DNA of 64,000 nt. It comes from Karalla daura. Lineage: Eukaryota > Chordata > Actinopteri > Chaetodontiformes > Leiognathidae. The translations under genes and the position numbers were made by a program. The DNA is taken from the NCBI GenBank assembly GCA_029224185.1, contig CM055189.1, positions 28,395,457 to 28,459,456 on the forward strand, written 5' to 3'. Position 1 is the first letter of the stretch. Each line of letters starts with the position of its first letter. The notes beneath the pieces were generated by a model that was given only the letters and a program-made list of their open reading frames with translations, ran no database searches and was not told the DNA's origin. Shown here piece after piece: positions 48,637-60,614 of the stretch.

Positions 48637-50185
48637 GGATCGCTGCAAAATCAGCTCTCGTTTCGCTCTTTTCACGCTGCTCCCAGCCACACCCTAAGCA
48701 GCAGACAAATTATTTTTTCCAGTTTTGTAGGAACATTGGTGCTCTCTCATGCGGGGGAGGGCATAAACCAGTGCGCCTTGTGAAATTTAAACGACAAGCC
48801 TCATCGTATGCCCAGTGCAGCCTTTTCTCTCCATAAGCCCCCATTCATTGTCCCACCGCTGCCATCAATGTTAAACGTTACACTACTCCTCGCGACTGTG
48901 GCCACAGTTCTCATAGTACACACACCAAATCGTGTCAGGGCGTTCTGGAGACTCTCCCCTACGGCGTGACAGTGAGCTCATATTCCAGATTGGGGAAAGC
49001 GTTGTCTCCAGAGAGCCAAATGTTTATCACTTGGCCAATTTGGGTTTTCCCATACGAATGAATGGGAAAAACAGAACTCCACAAACAAACATTCGCAACG
49101 TTGCCATACTTTGACTTTGAAACTTCATTTTCATTTAAAAAATTGAAGAATCTTGTGGTGTGTTTGTGCAGCGAGTTGCACGCTGATTGGTTGTATGGTT
49201 TTTCAGCAGCACCTCTTCTCGACGACCAAGTGCTCAGGTACCTTCTCCATTGTCTCGTCTGCTGACATGGTAATACAAAGTGATGAGGCGTCCAGCTTCA
49301 ATGCATCCCAGCAGATGGCACAGGCCCTGGGAGACTCCCAGAGTTTGAAAGGACCCCCTCAGCATTGGGCATGTCCAATCTCTTCTGAGCACCGGGCCGA
49401 CATGCGGGATCGCTGCAAAATCAGCTCTCGTTTCGCTCTTTTCACGCTGCTCCCAGCCACACCCTAAGCAGCAGACAAATTATTTTTTCCAGTTTTGTAG
49501 GAACATTGGTGCTCTCTCATGCGGGGGAGGGCATAAACCAGTGCGCCTTGTGAAATTTAAACGACAAGCCTCATCGTATGCCCAGTGCAGCCTTTTCTCT
49601 CCATAAGCCCCCATTCATTGTCCCACCGCTGCCATCAATGTTAAACGTTACACTACTCCTCGCGACTGTGGCCACAGTTCTCATAGTACACACACCAAAT
49701 CGTGTCAGGGCGTTCTGGAGACTCTCCCCTACGGCGTGACAGTGAGCTCATATTCCAGATTGGGGAAAGCGTTGTCTCCAGAGAGCCAAATGTTTATCAC
49801 TTGGCCAATTTGGGTTTTCCCATACGAATGAATGGGAAAAACAGAACTCCACAAACAAACATTCGCAACGTTGCCATACTTTGACTTTGAAACTTCATTT
49901 TCATTTAAAAAATTGAAGAATCTTGTGGTGTGTTTGTGCAGCGAGTTGCACGCTGATTGGTTGTATGGTTTTTCAGCAGCACCTCTTCTCGACGACCAAG
50001 TGCTCAGGTACCTTCTCCATTGTCTCGTCTGCTGACATGGTAATACAAAGTGATGAGGCGTCCAGCTTCAATGCATCCCAGCAGATGGCACAGGCCCTGG
50101 GAGACTCCCAGAGTTTGAAAGGACCCCCTCAGCATTGGGCATGTCCAATCTCTTCTGAGCACCGGGCCGACATGCGGGATCGCTG
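48637..50185 (+). repeat. Recent single-monomer duplication (offset 770)
   Basis: The stretch 48637-49415 matches 49407-50185 with no difference in the segments I compared. Private variants shared by both are gcgggggagggcataaac, gtgcagcgagttgc and gacgaccaagtgctc. The match ends where cgctgcaaaa becomes cgctgaaaaa. Confidence 0.8.
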
Positions 50186-53100
50186 AAAAATCAGCTCTCG
50201 TTTCGCTCTTTTCACGCTGCTCCCAGCCACACCCTAAGCAGCAGACAAATTCTTTTTTCCAGTTTTGTAGGAACATTGGTGCTCTCTCATGCGGGGTAGG
50301 CCATAAACCAGTGCGCCTTGTGAAATTTTAAATGACGAGCCTCGTCGTAGGCCCAGTGCAGCCTTTTCTCTCCATAAGCCCCCATTCATTGTCCCACCGC
50401 TGCCATCAATGTTAAACGTTACACTACTCCTCGCGACTGTGGCCACAGTTCTCATAGTACACACACCAAATCGTGTCAGGGCGTTCTGGAGACTCTCCCC
50501 TACGGCGTGACAGTGAGCTCATATTCCAGATTGGGGAAAGCGTTGTCTCCAGAGAGCCAAATGTTTATCACTTGGCCAATTTGGGTTTTCCCATACGAAT
50601 GAATGGGAAAAACAGAACTCCACAAACAAACATTCGCAACGTTGCCATCCTTTGACTTTGAAACTTCATTTTCATTTCAAAAATTGAAGAATCTTGTGGC
50701 GTGTTTGTGTAGCGAGTTGCACGCTGATTGGTTGTATGGTTTTTCAGCAGCACCTCTTCTCGACGACCATGTGCTCAGGTACCTGCTCCAATGTCTCCTC
50801 TGCTGACATGGTAATACAAAGTGATGAGGCGTCCAGCTTCAATGCACCCCAGCAGATGGCACAGGCCCTGGGAGACTCCCAGAGTTTGAAAGGACCCCCT
50901 CAGCATTGGGCATGTCCAATCTCTTCTGAGCACCGGGCCGACATGCGGGATCGCTGAAAAATCAGCTCTCGTTTCGCTCTTTTCACGCTGCTCCCAGCCA
51001 CACCCTAAGCAGCAGACAAATTCTTTTTTCCAGTTTTGTAGGAACATTGGTGCTCTCTCATGCGGGGTAGGCCATAAACCAGTGCGCCTTGTGAAATTTT
51101 CACGACGAGCCTCATCGTACGCCCAGTTCAGCCTTTTCTCTCCAAAAGCCCCCATTCATTGTCCCACCACTGCCATCAATGTTAAACGTTACACTACTCC
51201 TCGCGACTGTGGCCACAGTTCTCATAGTACACACACCAAATCGTGTCAGGGCGTTCTGGAGACTCTCCCCTACGGCGTGACAGTGAGCTCATATTCCAAA
51301 TTGGGAAAAGCATTGTCTCCATAGAGCCAAAAGTTTATCACGTGGCCAATTTGGCTTTTTCCCATAAGAATGAATGGGAACAACAGAACTCCACAAACAT
51401 TCGCAACGTTGCCATATTTTGACTTTGAAACTTCATTTTATTTCAAAAATTGAAGAAGCTTGTGGTGTGTTTGTGTAGCGCGTTGCACGCTGATAGGTTG
51501 TATGGTTTTTCAGCAGCACCTCTTCTCGACGACCATGTGCTCAGGTACCTGCTCCAATGTCTCGTCTGCTGACATGGTAATACAAAGTGATGAGGCGTCC
51601 AGCTTCAATGCACCCCAGCAGATGGCACAGGCCCTGTTAGACTCCCAGAGTTTGAAAGGACCCCCTCAGCATTAGGCATGTCCAATCTCTTCTGAGCACC
51701 GGGCCGACATGCGGGATCGCTGAAAAATCAGCTCTCGTTTCGCTCTTTTCACGCTGCTCCCAGCCACACCCTAAGCAGCAGACAAATTCGTTTTTCCAGT
51801 TTTGTAGGAACATTGGTGCTCTCTCATGCGGGGTAGGCCATAAACCAGTGCGCCTTGTGAAATTTAAACGACGAGCCTCATCGTAGGCCCAGTGCAGCCT
51901 TTTCTCTCCAAAAGCCCCCATTCATTGTCCAACCACTGCCATCAATGTTAAACGTTACACTACTCCTCGCGACTGTGGCCACAGTTCTCACAGTACACAC
52001 ACCAAATCGTGTCAGGGCGTTCTGAAGACTCTCCCCTACGGCTTGACAGTTAGCTCATGTTCCAGATTGGTGAAAGCGTTGTCTCCAGAGAGCCAAAAGT
52101 TTATCACGTGGCCAATTTGGCTTTTTCCCATAAGAATGAATGGGAAAAAAAGAACTCCACAAACAAACATTCGCAACGTTGCCATACTTTGACTTTGAAA
52201 CTTCATTTTCATTTCAAAAATTGAAGAAGCTTGTGGTGTGTTTGTGTAGCGCGTTGCACGCTGATAGGTTGTATGGTTTTTCAGCAGCACCTCTTCTCGA
52301 CGACCATGTGCTCAGGTACCTGCTCCAATGTCTCCTCTGCTGACATGGTAATACAAAGTGATGAGGCGTCCAGCTTCAATGCACCCCAGCAGATGGCACA
52401 GGCCCTGTTAGACTCCCAGAGTTTGAAAGGACCCCCTCAGCATTAGGCATGTCCAATCTCTTCTGAGCACCGGGCCGACATGCGGGATCGCTGAAAAATC
52501 AGCTCTCGTTTATCTCTTTTCACGCTGCTCCCAGCCACACCCTAAGCAGCAGACAAATTCGTTTTTCCAGTTTTGTAGGAACATTGGTGCTCTCTCATGC
52601 GGGGTAGGCCATAAACCAGTGCGCCTTGTGAAATTTAAACGACGAGCCTCATCGTAGGCCCAGTGCAGCCTTTTCTCTCCATAAGCCCCCATACATTGTC
52701 CCACCGCTGCCATCAATGTTAAACGTTACACTACTCCTCGCGACTGTGGCCACAGTTCTCACAGTACACACACCAAATCGTGTCAGGGCGTTCTGGAGAC
52801 TCTCCCCTACGGCTTGACAGTTAGCTCATGTTCCAGATTGGTGAAAGCGTTGTCTCCAGAGAGCCAAAAGTTTATCACGTGGCCAATTTGGCTTTTTCCC
52901 ATAAGAATGAATGGGAACAACAGAACTCCACAAACATTCGCAACGTTGCCATACTTTGACTTTGAAACTTCATTTTATTTCAAAAATTGAAGAAGCTTGT
53001 GGTGTGTTTGTGTAGCGCGTTGCACGCTGATAGGTTGTATGGTTTTTCAGCAGCACCTCTTCTCGACGACCATGTGCTCAGGTACCTGCTCCATTGTCTC

Positions 53101-56100
53101 GTCTGCTGACATGGTAATACAAAGTGATGAGGCGTCCAGCTTCAATGCACCCCAGCAGATGGCACAGGCCCTGGGAGACTCCCAGAGTTTGAAAGGACCC
53201 CCTCAGCATTGGGCATGTCCAATCTCTTCTTAGCACCGGGCCGACATGCGGGATCGCTGAAAAATCAGCTCTCGTTTCGCTCTTTTCACGCTGCTCCCAG
53301 CCACACCCTAAGCAGCAGACAAATTCATTTTTCCAGTTTTGTAGGAACATTGGTGCTCTCTCATGCGGGGTTGGCCATAAACCCGTGCGCCTTGTGAAAT
53401 TCTATATGACGAGCCTCATCGTAGGCCCAGTGCAGCCTTTTCTCTCCATAAGCCCCCATTCATTTTCCCACCGCTGCCATCAATGTTAAACGTTACACTA
53501 CTCCTCGCGACTGTGGCCACAGTTCTCATAGTACACACACCAAATCGTGTCAGGGCATTCTGGAGACTCTCCCCTACAGTGTGACAGTGAGCTCATATTC
53601 CAGATTGGGGAAAGCGTTGTCTCCATAGAGCCAAATGTTTATCACTTGGCCAATTTGGGTTTTCCCATAAGAATGAATGGGAAAAAAAGAACTCCACAAA
53701 CAAACATTCGCAACGTTGCCATACTTTGACTTTGAAACTTCATTTTCATTTCAAAAATTGAAGAGTCTTGTGGTGTGTTTGTGTAATGAGTTGCACGCTG
53801 ATTGGTTGTATGGTTTTTCAGCAGCACCTCTTCTCGACGACCATGTGCTCAGGTACCTTCTCCATTGTCTCGTCTGCTGACATGGTAATACAAAGTGATG
53901 AGGCGTCCAGCTTCAATGCATCCCAGCAGATGGCACAGGCCCTGGGAGACTCCCAGAGTTTGAAAGGACCCCCTCAGCATTGGGCATGTCCAATCTCTTC
54001 TGAGCACCGGGCCGACATGCGGGATCGCTGAAAAATCAGCTCTCGTTTCGCTCTTTTCACGCTGCTCCCAGCCACACCCTAAGCAGCAGACAAATTCTTT
54101 TTTCCAGTTTTGTAGGAACATTGGTGCTCTCTCATGCGGGGTAGGCCATAAACCAGTGCGCCTTGTGAAATTTAAACGACGAGCCTCATCGTAGGCCCAG
54201 TGCAGCCTTTTCTCTCCAAAAGCCCCCATTCATTGTCCCACCACTGCCATCAATGTTAAACGTTACACTACTCCTCGCGACTGTGGCCACAGTTCTCATA
54301 GTACACACACCAAATCGTGTCAGGGCGTTCTGGAGACTCTCCCCTACGGTGTGACAGTGAACTCATATTCCAGATTGGGGAAAGCGTTGTCTCCATAGAG
54401 CCAAATGTTTATCACTTGGCCAATTTGGGTTTTCCCATAAGAATGAATGGGAAAAAAAGAACTCCACAAACAAACATTCGCAACGTTGCCATACTTTGAC
54501 TTTGAAACTTCATTTTCATTTCAAAAATTGAAGAGTCTTGTGGTGTGTTTTTGTAGCGAGTTGCACGCTGATTGGTTGTATGGTTTTTCAGCAGCACCTC
54601 TTCTCGACGACCATGTGCTCAGGTACCTTCTCCATTGTCTCGTCTGCTGACATGGTAATACAAAGTGATGAGGCGTCCAGCTTCAATGCATCCCAGCAGA
54701 TGGCACAGGCCCTGGGAGACTCCCAGAGTTTGAAAGGACCCCCTCAGCATTGGGCATGTCCAATCTCTTCTGAGCACCGGGCCGACATGCGGGATCGCTG
54801 AAAAATCAGCTCTCGTTTCGCTCTTTTCACGCTGGTCCCAGCCACACCCTAAGCAGCAGACAAATTCTTTTTTCCAGTTTTGTAGGAACATTGGTGCTCT
54901 CTCATGCGGGGTAGGCCATAAACCAGTGCGCCTTGTGAAATTTAAACGACGAGCCTCATCGTAGGCCCAGTGCAGCCTTTTCTCTCCATAAGCCCCCATT
55001 CATTGTCCCACCACTGCCATCAATGTTAAACGTTACACTACTCCTCGCGACTGTGGCCACAGTTCTCACAGTACACACACCAAATCGTGTCAGGGCATTC
55101 TGGAGACTCTCCCCTACAGTGTGACAGTGAGCTCATATTCCAGAATGGGGAAAGCGTTGTCTCCATAGAGCCAAATGTTTATCACTTGGCCAATTTGGGT
55201 TTTCCCATAAGAATGAATGGGAAAAAAAGAACTCCACAAACAAACATTCGCAACGTTGCCATACTTTGACTTTGAAACTTCATTTTCATTTCAAAAATTG
55301 AAGAGTTTTGTGGTGTGTTTGTGTAGCGAGTTGCACGCTGATTGGTTTTATGGTTTTTCAGCAGCACCTCTTCTCGACGACCATGTGCTCAGGTACCTTC
55401 TCCATTGTCTCGTCTGCTGACATGGTAATACAAAGTGATGAGGCGTCCAGCTTCAATGCATCCCAGCAGATGGCACAGGCCCTGGGAGACTCCCAGAGTT
55501 TGAAAGGACCCCCTCAGCATTGGGCATGTCCAATCTCTTCTGAGCACCGGGCCGACATGCGGGATCGCTGAAAAATCAGCACTCGTTTCGCTCTTTTCAC
55601 GCTGCTCCCAGCCACACCCTAAGCAGCAGACAAATTCATTTTTCCAGTTTTGTAGGAACATTGGTGCTCTCTCATGCGGGGTTGGCCATAAAGCCGTGCG
55701 CCTTGTGAAATTCTATATGACGAGCCTCATCGTAGGCCCAGTGCAGCCTTTTCTCTCCATAAGCCCCCATTCATTTTCCCACCGCTGCCATCAATGTTAA
55801 ACGTTACACTACTCCTCGCGACTGTGGCCACAGTTCTCATAGTACACACACCAAACCGTGTCAGGGCATTCTGGAGACTCTCCCCTACAGTGTGACAGTG
55901 AGCTCATATTCCAGATTGGGGAAAGAGTTGTCTCCATAGAGCCAAATGTTTATCACTTGGCCAATTTGGGTTTTCCCATAAGAATGAATGGGAAAAAAAG
56001 AACTCCACAAACAAACATTCGCAACGTTGCCATACTTTGACTTTGAAACTTCATTTTCAGTTCAAAAATTGAAGAGTCTTGTGGTGTGTTTGTGTAGCGA

Positions 56101-57445
56101 GTTGCACGCTGATTGGTTGTACGGTTTTTCAGCAGCACCTCTTCTCGACGACCATGTGCTCAGGTACCTTCTCCATTGTCTCGTCTGCTGACATGGTAAT
56201 ACAAAGTGATGAGGCGTCCAGCTTCAATGCATCCCAGCAGATGGCACAGGCCCTGGGAGACTCCCAGAGTTTGAAAGGACCCCCTCAGCATTGGGCATGT
56301 CCAATCTCTTCTGAGCACCGGGCCGACATGCGGGATCGCTGAAAAATCAGCTCTCGTTTCGCTCTTTTCACGCTGCTCCCAGCCACACCCTAAGCAGCAG
56401 ACAAATTCTTTTTTCCAGTTTTGTAGGAACATTGGTGCTCTCTCATGCGGGGTAGGCCATAAACCAGTGCGCCTTGTGAAATTTAAACGACGAGCCTCAT
56501 CGTAGGCCCAGTGCAGCCTTTTCTCTCCAAAAGCCCCCATTCATTGTCCCACCACTGCCATCAATGTTAAATGTTACACTACTCCTCACGACTGTGGCCA
56601 CAGTTCTCAGAGTACACACACCAAATCGTGTCAGGGCGTTCTGGAGACTCTCCCCTACGGCTTGACAGTTAGCTCATGTTCCAGATTGGTGAAAGCGTTG
56701 TCTCCATAGAGCCAAAATTTTATAACGTGGCCAATTTTGCTTTTTCCCATAAGAATGAATGGGAAAAAAAGAACTCCACAAACATTCGCAACGTTGCCAT
56801 ACTTTGACTTTGAAACTTCATTTTATTTCAAAAATTGAAGAAGCTTGTGGTGCGTTTGTGTAGCGCGTTGCACGCTGATAGATTGTATGGTTTTTCAGCA
56901 GCACCTCTTCTCGACGACCATGTGCTCAGGGACCTGCTCCATTGTCTCGTCTGCTGACATGGTAATACAAAGTGATGAGGCGTCCAGCTTCAATGCACTC
57001 CAGCAGATGGCACAGGCCCTGGGAGACTCCCAGAGTTTGAAAGGACCCCCTCAGCATTGGGCATGTCCAATCTCTTCTGAGCACCGGGCCGACAAGCGGG
57101 ATCGCTGAAAAATCAGCTCTCGTTTCGCTCTTTTCACGCTGCTCCCAGCCACACCCTAAGCAGCAGACAAATTCATTTTTCCAGTTTTGTAGGAACATTG
57201 GTGCTCTCTCATGCGGGGTTGGCCATAAACCCGTGCGCCTTGTGAAATTCTATATGACGAGCCTCATCGTAGGCCCAGTGCAGCCGTTTCTCTCCATAAG
57301 CCCCCATTCATTTTCCCACCGCTGCCATCAATGTTAAACGTTACACTACTCCTCGCGACTGTGGCCACAGTTCTCATAGTACACACACCAAATCGTGTCA
57401 GGGCATTCTGGAGACTCTCCCCTACAGTGTGACAGTGAGCTCATA

Positions 57446-60400
57446 TTCCAGATTGGGGAAAGCGTTGTCTCCATAGAGCCAAATGTTTATCACTTGGCCA
57501 ATTTGGGTTTTCCCATAAGAATGAATGGGAAAAAAAGAACTCCACAAAAAAACATTCGCAACGTTGCCTTACTTTGACTTTGAAACTTCATTTTATTTCA
57601 AAAATTGAAGAGTCTTGTGGTGTGTTTGTGTAGCGAGTTGCACGCTGATTGGTTGTATGGTTTTTCAGCAGCACCTCTTCTCGACGACCATGTGCTCAGG
57701 TACCTTCTCCATTGTCTCGTCTGCTGACATGGTAATACAAAGTGATGAGGCGTCCAGCTTCAATGCACCCCAGCAGATGGCACAGGCCCTGGGAGACTCC
57801 CAGAGTTTGAAAGGGCCCCTTCAGCATTGGGCATGTCCAATCTCTTCTGAGCACCGGGCCGACATGCGGGATCGCTGAAAAATCAGCTCTCGTTTCGCTC
57901 TTTTCACGCTGCTCCCAGCCACACCCTAAGCGGCAGACAAATTCTTTTTTCCAGTTTTGTAGGAACATTGGTGCTCTCTCATGCGGGGTAGGCCATAAAC
58001 CAGTGCGCCTTGTGAAATTTAAACGACGAGCCTCATCGTAGGCCCAGTGCAGCCTTTTCTCTCCAAAAGCCCCCATTCATTGTCCCACCACTGCCATCAA
58101 TGTTAAACGTTACACTACTCCTCGCGACTGTGGCCACAGTTCTCACAGTACACACACCAAATCGTGTCAGGGCGTTCTGGAGACTCTCCCCTACGGCTTG
58201 ACAGTTAGCTCATGTTCCAGATTGGGGAAAGCGTTGTCTCCATAGAGCCAAATGTTTATCACTTGGCCAATTTGGCGTTTTCCCATAACAATGAATGGGA
58301 ACAACAGAACTCCACAAACGAAAATTCACAACCTTGCCATACTTTGACTTTGAAACTTCATTTTCATTTCAAAAATTGAAGAATGTTGTGGTGTGTTTGT
58401 GTAGCGAGTTGCACGCTGATTGGTCGTATGGTTTTTCAGCAGCACCTCTTCTCGACGACCATGTGCTCAGGTACCTTCTCCATTGTCTCGTCTGCTGACA
58501 TGGTTATACAAAGTGATGAGGCGTCCAGCTTCAATGCACCCCAGCAGATGGCACAGGCCCTGGGAGACTCCCAGATTTTGAAAGGGCCCCTTCAGCATTG
58601 GGCATGTCCAATCTCTTCTTAGCACCGGGCCGACATGCGGGATCGCTGAAAAATCAGCTCTCGTTTCGCTCTTTTCACGCTGCTCCCAGCCACACCCTAA
58701 GCGGCAGACAAATTCTTTTTTCCAGTTTTGTAGGAACATTGGTGCTCTCTCATGCGGGGCAGGCCATTAACCCGTGCGCCTTGTGAAATTTAAGCGACGA
58801 GCCTCATCGTAGGCCCAGTGCAGCCTTTTCTCTCCATAAGCCCCCATTCATTGTCCCACCACTGCCATCAATGTTAAACGTTACACTACTCCTCTCGACT
58901 GTGGCCACAGTTCTCACAGTACACACACCAAATCGTGTCAGAGCGTTCTGGAGACTCTCCCCTACGGCGTGACAGTGAACTCATGTTCCAGATTGGGGAA
59001 AGCGTTGTCTCCATAGAGCCAAATGTTTATCACTTGGCCAATTTGGGTTTTCCCATAAGAATGAATGGGAAAAAAAGAACTCCACAAAAAAACATTCGCA
59101 ACGTTGCCTTACTTTGACTTTGAAACTTCATTTTATTTCAAAAATTGAAGAGTCTTGTGGTGTGTTTGTGTAGCGAGTTGCACGCTGATTGGTTGTATGG
59201 TTTTTCAGCAGCACCTCTTCTCGACGACCATGTGCTCAGGTACCTTCTCCATTGTCTCGTCTGCTGACATGGTAATACAAAGTGATGAGGCGTCCAGCTT
59301 CAATGCACCCCAGCAGATGGCACAGGCCCTGGGAGACTCCCAGAGTTTGAAAGGGCCCCTTCAGCATTGGGCATGTCCAATCTCTTCTGAGCACCGGGCC
59401 GACATGCGGGATCGCTGAAAAATCAGCTCTCGTTTCGCTCTTTTCACGCTGCTCCCAGCCACACCCTAAGCGGCAGACAAATTCTTTTTTCCAGTTTTGT
59501 AGGAACATTGGTGCTCTCTCATGCGGGGTAGGCCATAAACCAGTGCGCCTTGTGAAATTTAAACGACGAGCCTCATCGTAGGCCCAGTGCAGCCTTTTCT
59601 CTCCAAAAGCCCCCATTCATTGTCCCACCACTGCCATCAATGTTAAACGTTACACTACTCCTCGCGACTGTGGCCACAGTTCTCACAGTACACACACCAA
59701 ATCGTGTCAGGGCGTTCTGGAGACTCTCCCCTACGGCTTGACAGTTAGCTCATGTTCCAGATTGGGGAAAGCGTTGTCTCCATAGAGCCAAATGTTTATC
59801 ACTTGGCCAATTTGGCGTTTTCCCATAACAATGAATGGGAACAACAGAACTCCACAAACGAAAATTCACAACCTTGCCATACTTTGACTTTGAAACTTCA
59901 TTTTCATTTCAAAAATTGAAGAATGTTGTGGTGTGTTTGTGTAGCGAGTTGCACGCTGATTGGTCGTATGGTTTTTCAGCAGCACCTCTTCTCGACGACC
60001 ATGTGCTCAGGTACCTTCTCCATTGTCTCGTCTGCTGACATGGTTATACAAAGTGATGAGGCGTCCAGCTTCAATGCACCCCAGCAGATGGCACAGGCCC
60101 TGGGAGACTCCCAGATTTTGAAAGGGCCCCTTCAGCATTGGGCATGTCCAATCTCTTCTTAGCACCGGGCCGACATGCGGGATCGCTGAAAAATCAGCTC
60201 TCGTTTCGCTCTTTTCACGCTGCTCCCAGCCACACCCTAAGCGGCAGACAAATTCTTTTTTCCAGTTTTGTAGGAACATTGGTGCTCTCTCATGCGGGGC
60301 AGGCCATTAACCCGTGCGCCTTGTGAAATTTAAGCGACGAGCCTCATCGTAGGCCCAGTGCAGCCTTTTCTCTCCATAAGCCCCCATTCATTGTCCCACC

Positions 60401-60614
60401 ACTGCCATCAATGTTAAACGTTACACTACTCCTCTCGACTGTGGCCACAGTTCTCACAGTACACACACCAAATCGTGTCAGAGCGTTCTGGAGACTCTCC
60501 CCTACGGCGTGACAGTGAACTCATGTTCCAGATTGGGGAAAGCGTTGTCTCCATAGAGCCAAATGTTTATCACTTGGCCAATTTGGGTTTTCCCATAAGA
60601 ATGAATGGGAAAAA
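57446..60614 (+). repeat. Recent dimer duplication (offset 1540)
   Basis: The stretch 57446-59074 matches 58986-60614 with no mismatch in the many segments compared (about 1.63 kb). Private markers in both are ccacaaaaaaacattcgc, ttgccttactttg, tggttatacaaag, cccagattttgaaag, cccataacaatgaatggg and taagcgacgag. This is the youngest-looking duplication in the window, unless it reflects an assembly artefact. Confidence 0.85.
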
